NCBI RefSeq assembly: GCF_001540865.1
Contig: NC_033641.1
Location: 4,816,009 to 4,880,008, forward strand
DNA: 64,000 bases
Source of the DNA: Ananas comosus
Taxonomy: Eukaryota > Streptophyta > Magnoliopsida > Poales > Bromeliaceae
Direction: 5' to 3'
The notes beneath the pieces were generated by a model. It saw only the letters and a list, made by a program, of their open reading frames with translations, searched no databases and was not told the DNA's origin. The position numbers were made by a program, and so were the translations under genes. Each line of letters begins with the position of its first letter. Within the stretch, counting starts at the first letter, position 1. This document shows, one piece after another, positions 1 to 9,008 of this stretch.

Positions 1-965
1 CTAAGTCAATCAATTAGGTTCAAAAAGCCTCTAATCAAAAATTTCCATTTTAAACACTAATTTTTCATTTCTAGGGTTTCATCTCTAGAAATCCATCAAA
101 ACATGAATCTAAAGGAAGAATCATGTTACTAACCTCAAGAAAAGCTCCAAACAAGGTTAGAAATCAACTAGGGTTGAAGATCTTCCCTTCAATAAGCTCT
201 TCTCCAAGCTCTAAGTCTTCTTCCATGGAGGAAATGACACCAAGAAGCAAAAAAGAGCAAAGTGAAGTGATTAAACTTCAAAAATCCCAACTAAAATGAA
301 GGAGAATCAAGAGAAGGAGTGGAGGGCTCCCTACCTTCTTCTCCTCTGTTTCCCAACTCAGGGAACACCAGGGGGCATGGGTGGTATTTGTAGTGTTGCT
401 ACAATTCCAAAAACACCCCTAAAAAAATATGCAGACTGCATTCTGCATTGTGTACCGGTACACGGGAAAGTGTACCGGTACAACCCTCAGTACGCGCAAA
501 CTCGAGGCTCGGGTTGGCAGAAACAGCTCTGTGTACCGGTACAAATCCAATATTGTACCGGTACAACCTCTTGTTCCGGTACAACTTCAATGTTGTACCG
601 GTACACTTTCCCGTGTACCGGTACACGAAAAAGTGTACTGGTACAAATCCTTAGTACGTTCAAACCCGAGGCTTGGGTTGGCAGAAACAGCTCTGTGTAC
701 CGGTACAAATCCAATGTTGTACGAGTACAACCTCTTGTTCCGGTACAACTTCAATGTTGTACCGGTACACTTCCCTGCAAAGTCAAACTCGAGAGCAACC
801 CAATAATCTTCACTTTTGAGACATTCTGCTAAGTTTAAACCTCGATTCTTGGGATGCGAGCCATAGGTCGGAATATTGTCAACGACTCTTCAGAAAATCT
901 GAAAAAACTCGGAACACAAATCAAACACTCGAACCTCGCAATTTGCTAAAGTTCAGTGTGTTACA
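1..965 (-). mobile_element. Partial LTR, minus orientation, cut by the window edge
   Basis: Read on the minus strand, this begins at 965 with TGTAACACACTG and runs past the left edge. The first ~200 bases match the beginnings of the LTRs at 56645 and 59178: the same opening, then the GCGAGGTTCGAGTGTTTGAT-like stretch, then a GTACCGGTAC palindrome cluster. Family knowledge: a TG..CA-bounded LTR of the long Ty3/gypsy LTR group found across this window. The other end and any target duplication lie outside the window, so solo and full-length status cannot be told apart. No purine-rich tract is visible just outside its 5' end. Confidence 0.8.
452..770. repeat. GTACCGGTAC palindrome cluster
   Basis: About ten copies of the self-complementary core GTACCGGTAC, or one-base variants, lie here, many extended to TGTACCGGTACA. 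The block at ~459-620 is partly repeated at ~630-770. Because the motif is palindromic, overlapping ORFs on both strands read it as Cys-Thr-Gly-Thr or Val-Pro-Val runs. These ORFs are artefacts. The cluster sits ~195-515 bases from the LTR start at 965. Confidence 0.9.
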
Positions 966-1301
966 AACTGGGCTTAAGCATTTTGGGCCAGTGGTTGGGC
1001 CCAACGAGTTATTATTGCTAGTGGGCTGGGTCGTTATACATCTGGAGTCCGTGGTGTATAGTCTTGCCACTTTCATTGCTGGCATACTAAGCAATCCGGC
1101 TCTTCTACCAGCACCAAAGTCATCACTAGCACCTCTTCGAAGTAAAATGAGTAAAAAGATGAGGCACGAAAGCATGCAAGTACCAACCCCCCCATCATCT
1201 AAATCCTCTGGGCTCTCGTCACAGAGTGTCAAAAAACAAAGGCTAGCAACGTCCGTCTTGGCGATGCCCGCAATGATCTCGGCCATTAAGGAGAATCCCG
1301 N
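966..1301. other. Unassigned stretch between LTR pieces, ending in an N
   Basis: This lies between the minus-strand LTR and a plus-strand LTR tail. A plus-strand frame is open from 943 to the N and is rich in Ser, Lys and Pro from ~1146 on (MSKKMRHES and following). It has no family motif I recognise and no clear splice sites. The single N at 1301 marks an assembly join: the sequence type changes abruptly to LTR tail right after it. Confidence 0.35.
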
Positions 1302-1609
1302 TTACTCCTCTATTTCATATTTTGTGAGAGAGGGAGAGATTTTGTACCTTGTATAGAGAGACCACCTTGTACTCCTTTTAGCACTTGTTATGGGATTCCT
1401 GTTGTATTTGCCTTATGTTTTATTTAGTGAATTTACAGTTTTACCTTATCCCTTGTTGTAGCTTTAGACACTTATTATGCTCTGATACTCCTAGGTGTCT
1501 TGTATTATCGCTTTTATTATTGTTGTTTCTAGACGCCTTATATGTTGTAGACATATGGCGGGTCTGGGCACGCGCCGGGCGGGCTTCCGCTGGGTCCCGG
1601 GGTGTGACA
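1302..1609 (+). mobile_element. LTR 3'-end fragment, plus orientation
   Basis: From the N at 1301 to GGGGTGTGACA at 1609, this matches the last ~300 bases of the LTRs ending at 59050 and 61604. Shared parts are the GAGAGAGGGAGAGATTTTG-like stretch, the ACGCCTTATATGTTGTAGAC-like segment, the GGCGGGTCTGGGCACG segment and the terminal GTGACA. The rest of the LTR is missing at the N, so this is either a true truncation or an unassembled repeat. Confidence 0.8.
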
Positions 1610-1810
1610 ACTGCCGAGACAGAGCAGCCACCCACGGGCGCCGAGAAAGAGCGCACGTTCGAGCCCGATCAATATATCTGAACAACTAGTCGAAGAAGAT
1701 GATCGTACAACAGCTGGTCTTTTCGCCGGCGACTCTATTATGGAATGCGATGAAGTATGTAATTGTGTAATTGGTGCTTAAATAGTGTAATTTCTAAACT
1801 GTTAGTTTAA

Positions 1811-2452
1811 TTGACTTCAATTTTTAATACAAAATGTCAGCTGCATAACGTCGTCATCCAAATCTGTCAAGACGTTCAACCGTTATCTTCGCTACAAGAG
1901 GTGCCGGAACCCGCAATGCCGGAAGTGTCGAGGTCCGTCGAGGTGGGGGCACCGATGGCGGAACTGGTGGCGGAAGAGGAGGCCGCGGAAAGGAAGGTGG
2001 CGGAACCGGAGGCTATGGCGGAACCGGTGGCGCCGGCGGAACAAGACATTTCGGCAGAAGAGGAAGCGGTGGAAAGGATGGCGGCCGAACCGACAACGGC
2101 GAAACCGGTGGCGGCTGCGGAACAGGAGGCGGCTGGGGCACCGGTGGCGGCGATGGAACCAGAAGCAGCCAAAGAGGATGCGGCAGAAAGGGAGAAGGCA
2201 GAACAGGTGGCAGCGGAACCAGAAGCTGCGGCGGAACCGGAGGCAGAGAGGGCTCCTTCAGTGGAACCAGAGGCGGAGAAGGGTCCTTGGATGGAACCAG
2301 GGGCAGAGAGGGCTCGTTCGGCCGAGCCGGAGCCGGAGTCAGTGTTGGCGGCTGTACCGGTGGCGGCGGCGGCACCGAAGGCATCTACGAAGCCCGCAAA
2401 GACGACTAGCACAACTAAAAGTGTAACTGAATATTACACCGATACATTTTAA
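1811..2452 (+). CDS. Low-complexity ORF, 213 residues, doubtful
   Basis: An ATG-started frame is open for 213 codons. After ~35 ordinary residues it becomes a Glu/Ala/Pro repeat (AEPEA-, VAEPE-like units) to about residue 190, then a Lys/Thr/Ser tail and TAA. The DNA from ~1900 to 2400 is a degenerate GGCGGAACCGGAGGC-type minisatellite. A second plus-strand frame over the same bases is also open from ~1850 to ~2408 and encodes a Gly/Arg-rich chain (GGGTGG-like), with no ATG near its start. I do not recognise the product. Either the Ala/Glu or the Gly-rich frame may be an old gene piece, or neither is used. An LTR tail lies 200 bases upstream. Confidence 0.25.
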   Translation: MTSIFNTKCQLHNVVIQICQDVQPLSSLQEVPEPAMPEVSRSVEVGAPMAELVAEEEAAERKVAEPEAMAEPVAPAEQDISAEEEAVERMAAEPTTAKPVAAAEQEAAGAPVAAMEPEAAKEDAAEREKAEQVAAEPEAAAEPEAERAPSVEPEAEKGPWMEPGAERARSAEPEPESVLAAVPVAAAAPKASTKPAKTTSTTKSVTEYYTDTF

Positions 2453-2839
2453 TTATTTTTTTATTATTACTAAACTCTCGAATACAAATAACTACACCAA
2501 GTTGTTGGCTTAAATGGGCCAGCATCCTGCCCTATGGCGGGAGGCCATGTGGGCCGAGTCATGTTCAAAATGGCGTGAGGCTGGGTTGGGCCGAGTCATG
2601 TTCGAACTGACGTGAGGCTTGTTAGGCCGAGTCACAGTCGAGACCCATGGGCGCTGTATCTGTACGCTTTAAGTAAATTGGTTCCATATTTCTAACAGCT
2701 CGATCTTTTGGAATTAATGGTGAGCGCCAACGATCCAACACAAGTTACTAAACTCTCTAATAACTTGTGCTTTTTAAAGCACCAAGTTATTAATACTTGT
2801 AGGTTTTCAACTTTTAGATGAAGATTTGTAGGGTTAAGA
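2453..2839. other. AT-rich intergenic stretch with a GGGCCGAGTC short repeat
   Basis: No gene seen. At ~2545-2640 the phrase TGGGCCGAGTCATGTTC and close variants occur two to three times, separated by ~45 bases, which is a small degenerate tandem repeat. The stretch ends in GGTTAAGA, the left target duplication of the hAT-like element. Confidence 0.5.
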
Positions 2840-4832
2840 TAAGGGTGTCAAATGGGCCAGGTGGCCTATTATAAGGTACCGGACTTCTAAAATTATGAAG
2901 TTACGGTATACATTTGGTTGGAAAGCCATTTGAATGGTTCCGGTGAAGTTCGGTGAAGTTCGGGAGCATTCGGGCGTTTTCGGAGCACGTAGGTGCGAAA
3001 ACGAGACCCGAAGGGCTATGTCGGACCGAGAACTAAATCCAGCATTAGTGTGGGTGAAAAGATGATGTAAATACGCTCGAAAACATATTTGGAGAGTCTC
3101 GGTTTCAATTTGAAAAGAATCGGAGGCCATACGAGCGAAAACGGAGAAGAAACGAAAAAGGCTGAAATTTGGCTAAGTCCTAAAAATGCTGAAATTCTGG
3201 ACTTACGAGGACCGATCCCCTATTTGTATAGAGGACCGGTCCCTTATACAAAAAATGTCCAGCGCGGGCTATGCACTAAAACACAAAGTTGAGGGGGTTT
3301 CTTGCAATTTGGTGTTAATAGGGGTTAAAGGGAGGTGGTATGAGCCCTTCTCTCTCACTCCCTCATATTCTAAACACCAAAACATTATCCCTCTCTCTCT
3401 AAGCTCTCATTCTCTCTCTCTAGAAGAGGATCCAAGAGAAGGAGTTGGGGAAGAAGCAAGCTTGGAAGTGGGTTTTCATCTCCTCATCTTTTTCCTCACC
3501 ATTGGAGGAGTTTGTAGAGGTAAGCTTCTTGGTAGCAACCATGGTAGCTTTCTAGAACATGGATTTTAATCTTTAAAATTGGTTTATTTGGAATCCTAGC
3601 ATGCTAAATAGGTGATAAATGCTAGAATCTAGAGATTAAACGGTGGATTTTGCAATAGTTGCAAACTAGGGCATCCAAAGAGGGTTTTGGTATATATGTG
3701 GGTTTGATCTCAATTGACCCTCCATAAACCTAATTGCTAGGTATTCTGACGCGTTGGCGAAGTCGGTTCTGCGATTCGTCAAGCCTACGCGAAGATATTG
3801 AAGAAACGGACGATTTAGCTTCGTTTCCGCCTGGGGGGCCGAGGCGACGTCCAAAAATCATAAAAACGGATTTGTGGCATCGCGACATCAAGCTGTAGAC
3901 CTATAATTTTCGGGGCCGCGATTCGGCGCATGGTTGGGGTGCGATTGCAAGATCGGGCCGAACCGAATACGGGTGCCACAGGAGGCCGATTGCAAGTGAC
4001 TACAAGCAATCGGAGAGCGAATCGTGGTGGGTTGTGCTCACCGAAGCGACTAGGTCGCCTCTATGGCTAAGAGAAATGTGAATTCATGTTGATGTATATA
4101 AATGCTAAATGATGCATGTAGTTAACACTAAAAGAATGCATGTTGATGACATGAAGTAAAGGATAAGTGAATGCTTGAGATAATTGCTATGCAATGACTA
4201 TTATAGAAATGCTAGCTAATTGCATGATGCTAGGAGAAGCATAATAATATAGTGACCCTTAAAGAATGCATGTTGGCATTGAGATGAATGCATGATTATA
4301 TATATGCATGTAAACTAGATCAATAACTCTAGAGTGAGTAGAGAACTCGACATTGGAAATAGAAACATGAGAACTATGAAATACTCGACTGGACAACTAA
4401 GATGTCAAGTAAATCGAGTGGCATTGAACCTAGTGTTAGTAAACATAGGTCGAACACGAGCGGCATCTAACCTAATGTTATTAAACATAGGTTGAACATG
4501 AATGACATTGAACCTAATGTTAGTAAATACAGGTTGAACAAGTGAACCTAGAGTCAAGATCTAGGTGAGTGGCATCGAACCTAGTGTTAAAGAACATAGG
4601 TTGTGGATTAAACCTAGAGTTAAGTAAACCTAGGTTATGTGATAGAGGCATAGAACCTAGAGTCAGTTGGACCTAGGGTGGAAAGGACACCGGACCTAGA
4701 TAGGTCGATACTATAGGGTTTGAGACTAACCCTTGAGTTATGTGAAGTGGATTCCGGAATCTCTAGTGATGTGGCCGCAAAAGAAGCGGTGGAAACTTGC
4801 AGCAGGATGCAAGAGATGGCAAGCGAATCATA

Positions 4833-4955
4833 ACTGTAGGTATGTGTGGTTCTCCTCGGCTGGCAGTGATTCAACGAATATGTGTGGTTCTCCTCGCCCG
4901 GAATGCCATGAGAATAAGCTTGAAATGGGTATGTGTGGTTCTCCTTGCCCATTTA
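4833..4955. repeat. Three copies of a TGTGTGGTTCTCCTCG-type repeat in the LTR
   Basis: TATGTGTGGTTCTCCTCG or near variants recur at ~4840, ~4880 and ~4930, ~40-50 bases apart. The related LTR at 51584-54525 has four TATGTTGGTTCTCCTCGCC-like copies at 53470-53610, so the array is a family feature with variable copy number. Confidence 0.8.
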
Positions 4956-4980
4956 GCTTATTGAATGATGCCGTCTAGAT

Positions 4981-5151
4981 TGACTTGAAACATTGCTGGG
5001 TAAGGGCGATGAGTTCGCCGCCAGATGACTAAGACATGACTTGAACTATTGTTGGGTGAGATGCGATGAGTTCGCCGCCAGATGGCTAAGTCATGACTTG
5101 AGTCGTTGTTGGGTGAGATGGGATGAGTTCGCCGCCAGATGGCTAAGTCAG
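4981..5151. repeat. Three tandem ~57-61 bp repeats in the LTR
   Basis: Each unit holds GTTGGGTGAG..GATGAGTTCGCCGCCAGATGGCTAAG followed by a TGACTTGA spacer. The three units differ by a few bases. The array is inside the solo LTR at 2870-6102 and is not coding. Confidence 0.85.
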
Positions 5152-5483
5152 AGGTGCGTTAGGCTGTGACGGCAACCAGGCTGAGGTGCAGCCAATGCGC
5201 AGACTATCCACGATAATTAACTCGAGGCCGAGTCGGGTGGATCGCTTGGTAGAGGTAGTAGAAACCTTGAAAGCTAGTGATAGAGGCAAGAGCTAAGATA
5301 ATAGAGACCTTAGAAGAAAGTTGGACTTGAGTTGAGAACCTAAGATAGTAGAAACCTTAGAATTAAATGATATGAGCTAAAGATAGCAAAGTTGAACGTA
5401 GAATCAATAGATCTACTAGTTGATTGCATATATTCATATTGCATATTGTGAGGCATGTTATCTGTTAGTTGCATATTACATGA

Positions 5484-5516
<33 letters not shown>
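5484..5516. repeat. (TA)n microsatellite in the LTR
   Basis: About 15 uninterrupted TA units follow TTACATGACGA. The homologous place in the LTR at 51584 (about 53985) has no TA run, so the expansion happened in this copy. Confidence 0.9.
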
Positions 5517-5517
<1 letters not shown>

Positions 5518-7183
5518 GTAGATGTTTTCAGACTAACATGATTGCAGTGCTTCCTTGGACCTATTGGTCGAGCTTCTCCCTTAGGTGGCCGTACCCACTG
5601 AGAACTATGGAGTTAGTTCTCACCCCCACGTTATTTTGAGGTGTTACAGGTTCGCACGTGAGCGGCGCGGCGGCGCGAGGCAATGGCGTAACTCCATAGA
5701 TAGCGCCCTACCCCAGAGACCAGAGATAGCGGTACCCCGAGTCGGCATAACCTAGGGGTAGAGGGAAATGAAAAGAACAAGATGTACTAAAACTTGTAAA
5801 CAAATGATGTAGTAACTTGATTGTATTTGGAAGTCATAAAATGTATTATGTGAGTGTGATGTAAAAATGAATCTAATGGAAATGCTTGTAATAACATAGG
5901 ATGTGTTTATGTTGTTTGATACCTTCCTTATGCAATTATTGTACAAATATTGTTCCTGTTTGGAACCTTTTGTACTGTACTGTTTATTGAGCCTTGAATG
6001 GTACGGGGGAGACTCTGTCCACGGTACAGGAAAAACCCTGTCCGTTCGGCGCTGTCGGCGGTCCGAACGCGGCCAAATAGGCATGGGGCTCGGGGCGTGA
6101 CACCCATGGACCGCCCGGCCCAACACGAGAGTGGGTCGGGCCGTGGCCCAGCATGGATACTATAGATACTGTGCCGTGCCGGCCCGACCTCCTATATTGA
6201 GCCGTGCTGGGCCAAAACTTTTAGGCCCATCGGCCTACATGACACGACCCGCAACAGGTTTGGGCCGTGCCAGGCCAACAGCTGGACCTGCGGCCTGGCA
6301 TGGCCCGACCCCCAAGGATCTAGACTAGCTTGTCGGGCCTTAGAGTTTGGCCCATTCGGTCTGACCTTGCTAGAAGGGCTTCCCCTTCTCCCAAGGTATG
6401 CTTTGCGGCAGACCTTGGGTTGTTCCCAAGGTCGACCACAATCTTAAGCCTCTCCCAAGGTCTCAGACCTCGGAAAAGAAACAATTTTGTCCTTTTTAGA
6501 CCAAATTGCCCTCCTAATAGTCAAAAGAATTTGATTGTTGGGAGGGCATTTTGGTCCAAAATTTTCTATATTATAATTTTTAATAAAATTTTAAATTTTT
6601 TATTATTTTCTAATAAATTTTATACATTTAATTTTATGTATATAAATAGTTTTATATTTAAAATTTGTGTATTTTAAAAAACTTCAAAAAATTAATAGGC
6701 CGGCCATCCGTAGCCAGGCCCGTGCCAATCGGGCAGGGGCTGTGCTAAGCCAGAGATGTGAGAAAACTAGCCCGGCACGGCCTGGCCCGGATCTGAAACC
6801 AGACCGTGGCGAGCTAGTCCTTAGCCTATTTCGGCCCAAAAAATGTGGGCAGTGCCGAACCGGCACGGCCCACATTACACCCCTAGGTTAAGATAATAGT
6901 GATCTCCAAAGATTGAGTGGGTGATTAATGGAATAGCATAATCTAAAGGATGGAATTGGTTAAATGGATAAATCTAACGGTGAAAAACTTACAAGCACCA
7001 AGTACTTGGTACTTTTAAAAGCACCATAGCTGGACTCAATATATATTTTTACAAATTGTTACTATTAGATTTTAGGACAATTTAAAGAGACTTACATTTT
7101 ATGAATTTCAGTTATTAGATTAAAATTCTAATTTTGTATTTTATAAACAACTTTTTATCTAATAATAGGACACAATTTAACTT

Positions 7184-8095
7184 GGGTTAATTTCATAGGT
7201 ACCCTCTCACCTAACCCCTAATTACATGGATACCCTTCAAAAATTATTAATATCAAAATTGCCCTCCAAATTTAGTAAAATTATCAAAACTACCCATATT
7301 ACTTGAATTTCAGAAAAAATATGGCCAAAATACTAGTTTTACCCCTCTCACTCTTCCAACAATTATAATACATATTTTTTTATCAGTATTTTTTAGTTTA
7401 ATTTAATTTGTTTTTTATTTTCAGTTTAATTTGATTATTTTTTCAAAAAAATTATGACTATGTGTTTTCTTTTCATATTTGTCTCTTTATAGTTTACTTT
7501 GATTATTTTAATTATTTTTTCATTTAAAATAGAAAACTATCAAAAAAAATTTTCAAAGATAAAATAGAAAACTATCAAACTATATATAACATAATATAAA
7601 GATTTAAAAAATAATCAAAGTAAACTATAAAAAGACAAATATGAAAAAAAACTCATAGTAATATAAATTAAAGCTACAATAAAGAATTTTCAAACTACAT
7701 CTAAAACAATATAAAAATCTTTAAATAAATCTAACAAAAAGTATCTAATTATTCCATTTGTAATTAAACAAATAAAATGAATATATACTAGTTAAATGAA
7801 ATAAAATATAGACATATTAAACTAGTTAAAATGAAGACATATTAAATTAATTAAATTAAACTAGAAAAATACTTATAGTAAAAGTATATTATCTTGGTAA
7901 TAAAATATATATTATAATTGTTGTAAGAGTGAGAGGGGTAAAATGGGTATTTTAGCCATATTTTTTTAAAAATATAGGTAATAAGGGTAGTTTTGATAAT
8001 TTTACTAAATTTGAAGGGTATTTTTGATATTAAAAATTTTTTGAGGGTATCCATGTAATTTGGGGTTGGTGTGAGGGCACCTATGAAATTAACCC
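7184..8095. mobile_element. MULE-type non-autonomous element with ~200-bp TIRs
   Basis: The first ~200 bases (GGGTTAATTTCATAGGTACC and on) and the reverse complement of the last ~200 bases match with scattered differences. They share segments such as TTTAGTAAAATTATCAAAAC, ACCCCTCTCACTCTT and CAACAATTATAAT. The element is flanked by the 9-base direct repeat ATTTAACTT at 7175-7183 and 8096-8104. Long TIRs with 9-bp duplications define Mutator-like elements (family knowledge). The ~500-bp core is very AT-rich and encodes nothing visible. The terminal GGGTTAATT.CATA is nearly the same as that of the Pack-MULE-like elements at 29612 and 54698. Confidence 0.85.
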
Positions 8096-8104
8096 ATTTA
8101 ACTT

Positions 8105-8263
8105 GCTATTCATGTATCAACAAAGTTCGGGTCATTATTAAACGAACAAAATACAAACTAAATTTTTCGACTCGATATCTCAAGGACCCAACTCGTGTTA
8201 AGCTCATTATGTGTTATAGGATATACATCCCATTCAGATTGTAAAGAAGCATTTACCATATAG

Positions 8264-8306
<43 letters not shown>

Positions 8307-8660
8307 ACATTTTTGGTCCTCATGACTTGGTTCAAATTGTCCCAACCTTTGTTGGCTAACTTTAATTCGATATAATTTTTAATTCGAATTTTTCAAATTG
8401 CCTCAACCTTTGTTGGCTAAATATTAATAAATTATTGTATATAAAAGTAATGTATTAGTTTTATCATTGCCGAATCATCAATTGCCAATACTTCCGCATT
8501 GCTTCTACAAAACTACTAATATTTAGCCCACTAAATTGAATTATAAGATTTGATGACAACAATTCAAAAAAATTAAGCCAGAAATTACAACAAATTAAAA
8601 TTTAAGGACCGAAGTATCACACCCCCCACCTTTTGAGAACCAAAAGCGTAATTTATCCTT
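8105..8660. other. AT-rich stretch with a poly(A) run of ~42 bases
   Basis: No gene seen. A pure A run occupies ~8263-8304, directly followed by TTACATTTTTGGTCCT. A loosely inverse AAATTTAAGGACCGAAGT lies at ~8598-8615, so a decayed short inverted-repeat element may span ~8300-8615. The A run could instead be the tail of an old retroposed sequence, but nothing upstream of it looks like a transcript copy. Confidence 0.4.
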
Positions 8661-8914
8661 GAAAACATATTGGAAACAATAACCCACTGCATCAGTTTCC
8701 TCACAAACATAAAAGATCAAAGAAAAAGAAAACACAATCCCTTGCTCCTTACATATGCTATATCATTTATACACCAAACTGCAGCAAAACAAGTACCATG
8801 GGGGCTCGATGAACAGAGTAATACAACAAGTTATCACTCCAACAACTGCGAATGGTATGAAGCCCAAGTCCGATTCACAATTCGACTAGTACGGCGCACT
8901 GTATTTGTTTCAGC

Positions 8915-8920
8915 TTTATT
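8915..8920 (-). promoter_or_regulatory. Probable poly(A) signal of the TTC1-like gene
   Basis: The minus strand reads AATAAA about 90 bases after the stop codon at 9009, a normal spacing for a plant 3' end signal. There is no transcript evidence, so the true cleavage site is unknown. Confidence 0.45.
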
Positions 8921-9008
8921 TTTTTTAAACCCTCCTTGTTTTCTATAGGTATTTCCTTTTTTTCTTTCCTTTTGGTCTTTCTGATGGTACCTGGACTACC
9001 ATATGTAA

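Larger units (their letters stand above)
2870..6102 (+). mobile_element. Solo LTR (3.2 kb) inside the hAT-like element
   Basis: It ends in GGGCTCGGGGCGTGACA, like the other LTRs of this window. Its start (ACCGGACTTCTAAAATTATGAAG and on) matches the LTR that starts at 51584, with a damaged TG (TATAAGG in place of TGTAGCA). The flanking 5 bases are CCTAT on the left and CCCAT on the right, a target duplication with one mismatch. No internal retrotransposon sequence or second LTR is present, so this is a solo LTR left by recombination between two LTRs. It carries a GGACCGGTCCC motif near 3230, several internal tandem repeats and a (TA)n run. Confidence 0.8.
2840..6885. mobile_element. hAT-like non-autonomous element, split by a solo LTR
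   Basis: The left end reads TAAGGGTGTCAAATGGGCC. The right end, reverse-complemented, reads TAGGGGTGTAATGTGGGCC. Both are flanked by the same 8 bases, GGTTAAGA, at 2832-2839 and 6886-6893. TAGGGGTGT-type ends with 8-bp duplications are typical of hAT transposons (family knowledge). Removing the LTR at 2870-6102 leaves ~810 bp: GC-rich GGCCCGNCC/GGCCGTGCC-like sequence near both ends and an AT-rich centre at ~6480-6690. No transposase is encoded, so it depended on another element. The solo LTR inserted about 30 bases inside the left end. Confidence 0.75.

Noticed and set aside
452..770. CRISPR-like array of short palindromes
   Set aside because: Spacers are not unique or of constant length, blocks are themselves duplicated, and the genome is a plant nuclear one.
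399..832. Overlapping ORFs on both strands through the GTACCGGTAC cluster
   Set aside because: They exist only because the palindrome reads stop-free in all frames (Cys-Thr-Gly-Thr, Val-Pro-Val). The sequence is LTR DNA.
966..1614. AACTG (966) and ACTGC (1610) as a target duplication joining the two LTR pieces
   Set aside because: The LTR pieces are in opposite orientation and the bases are offset by one. They are not a true direct repeat at matching borders.
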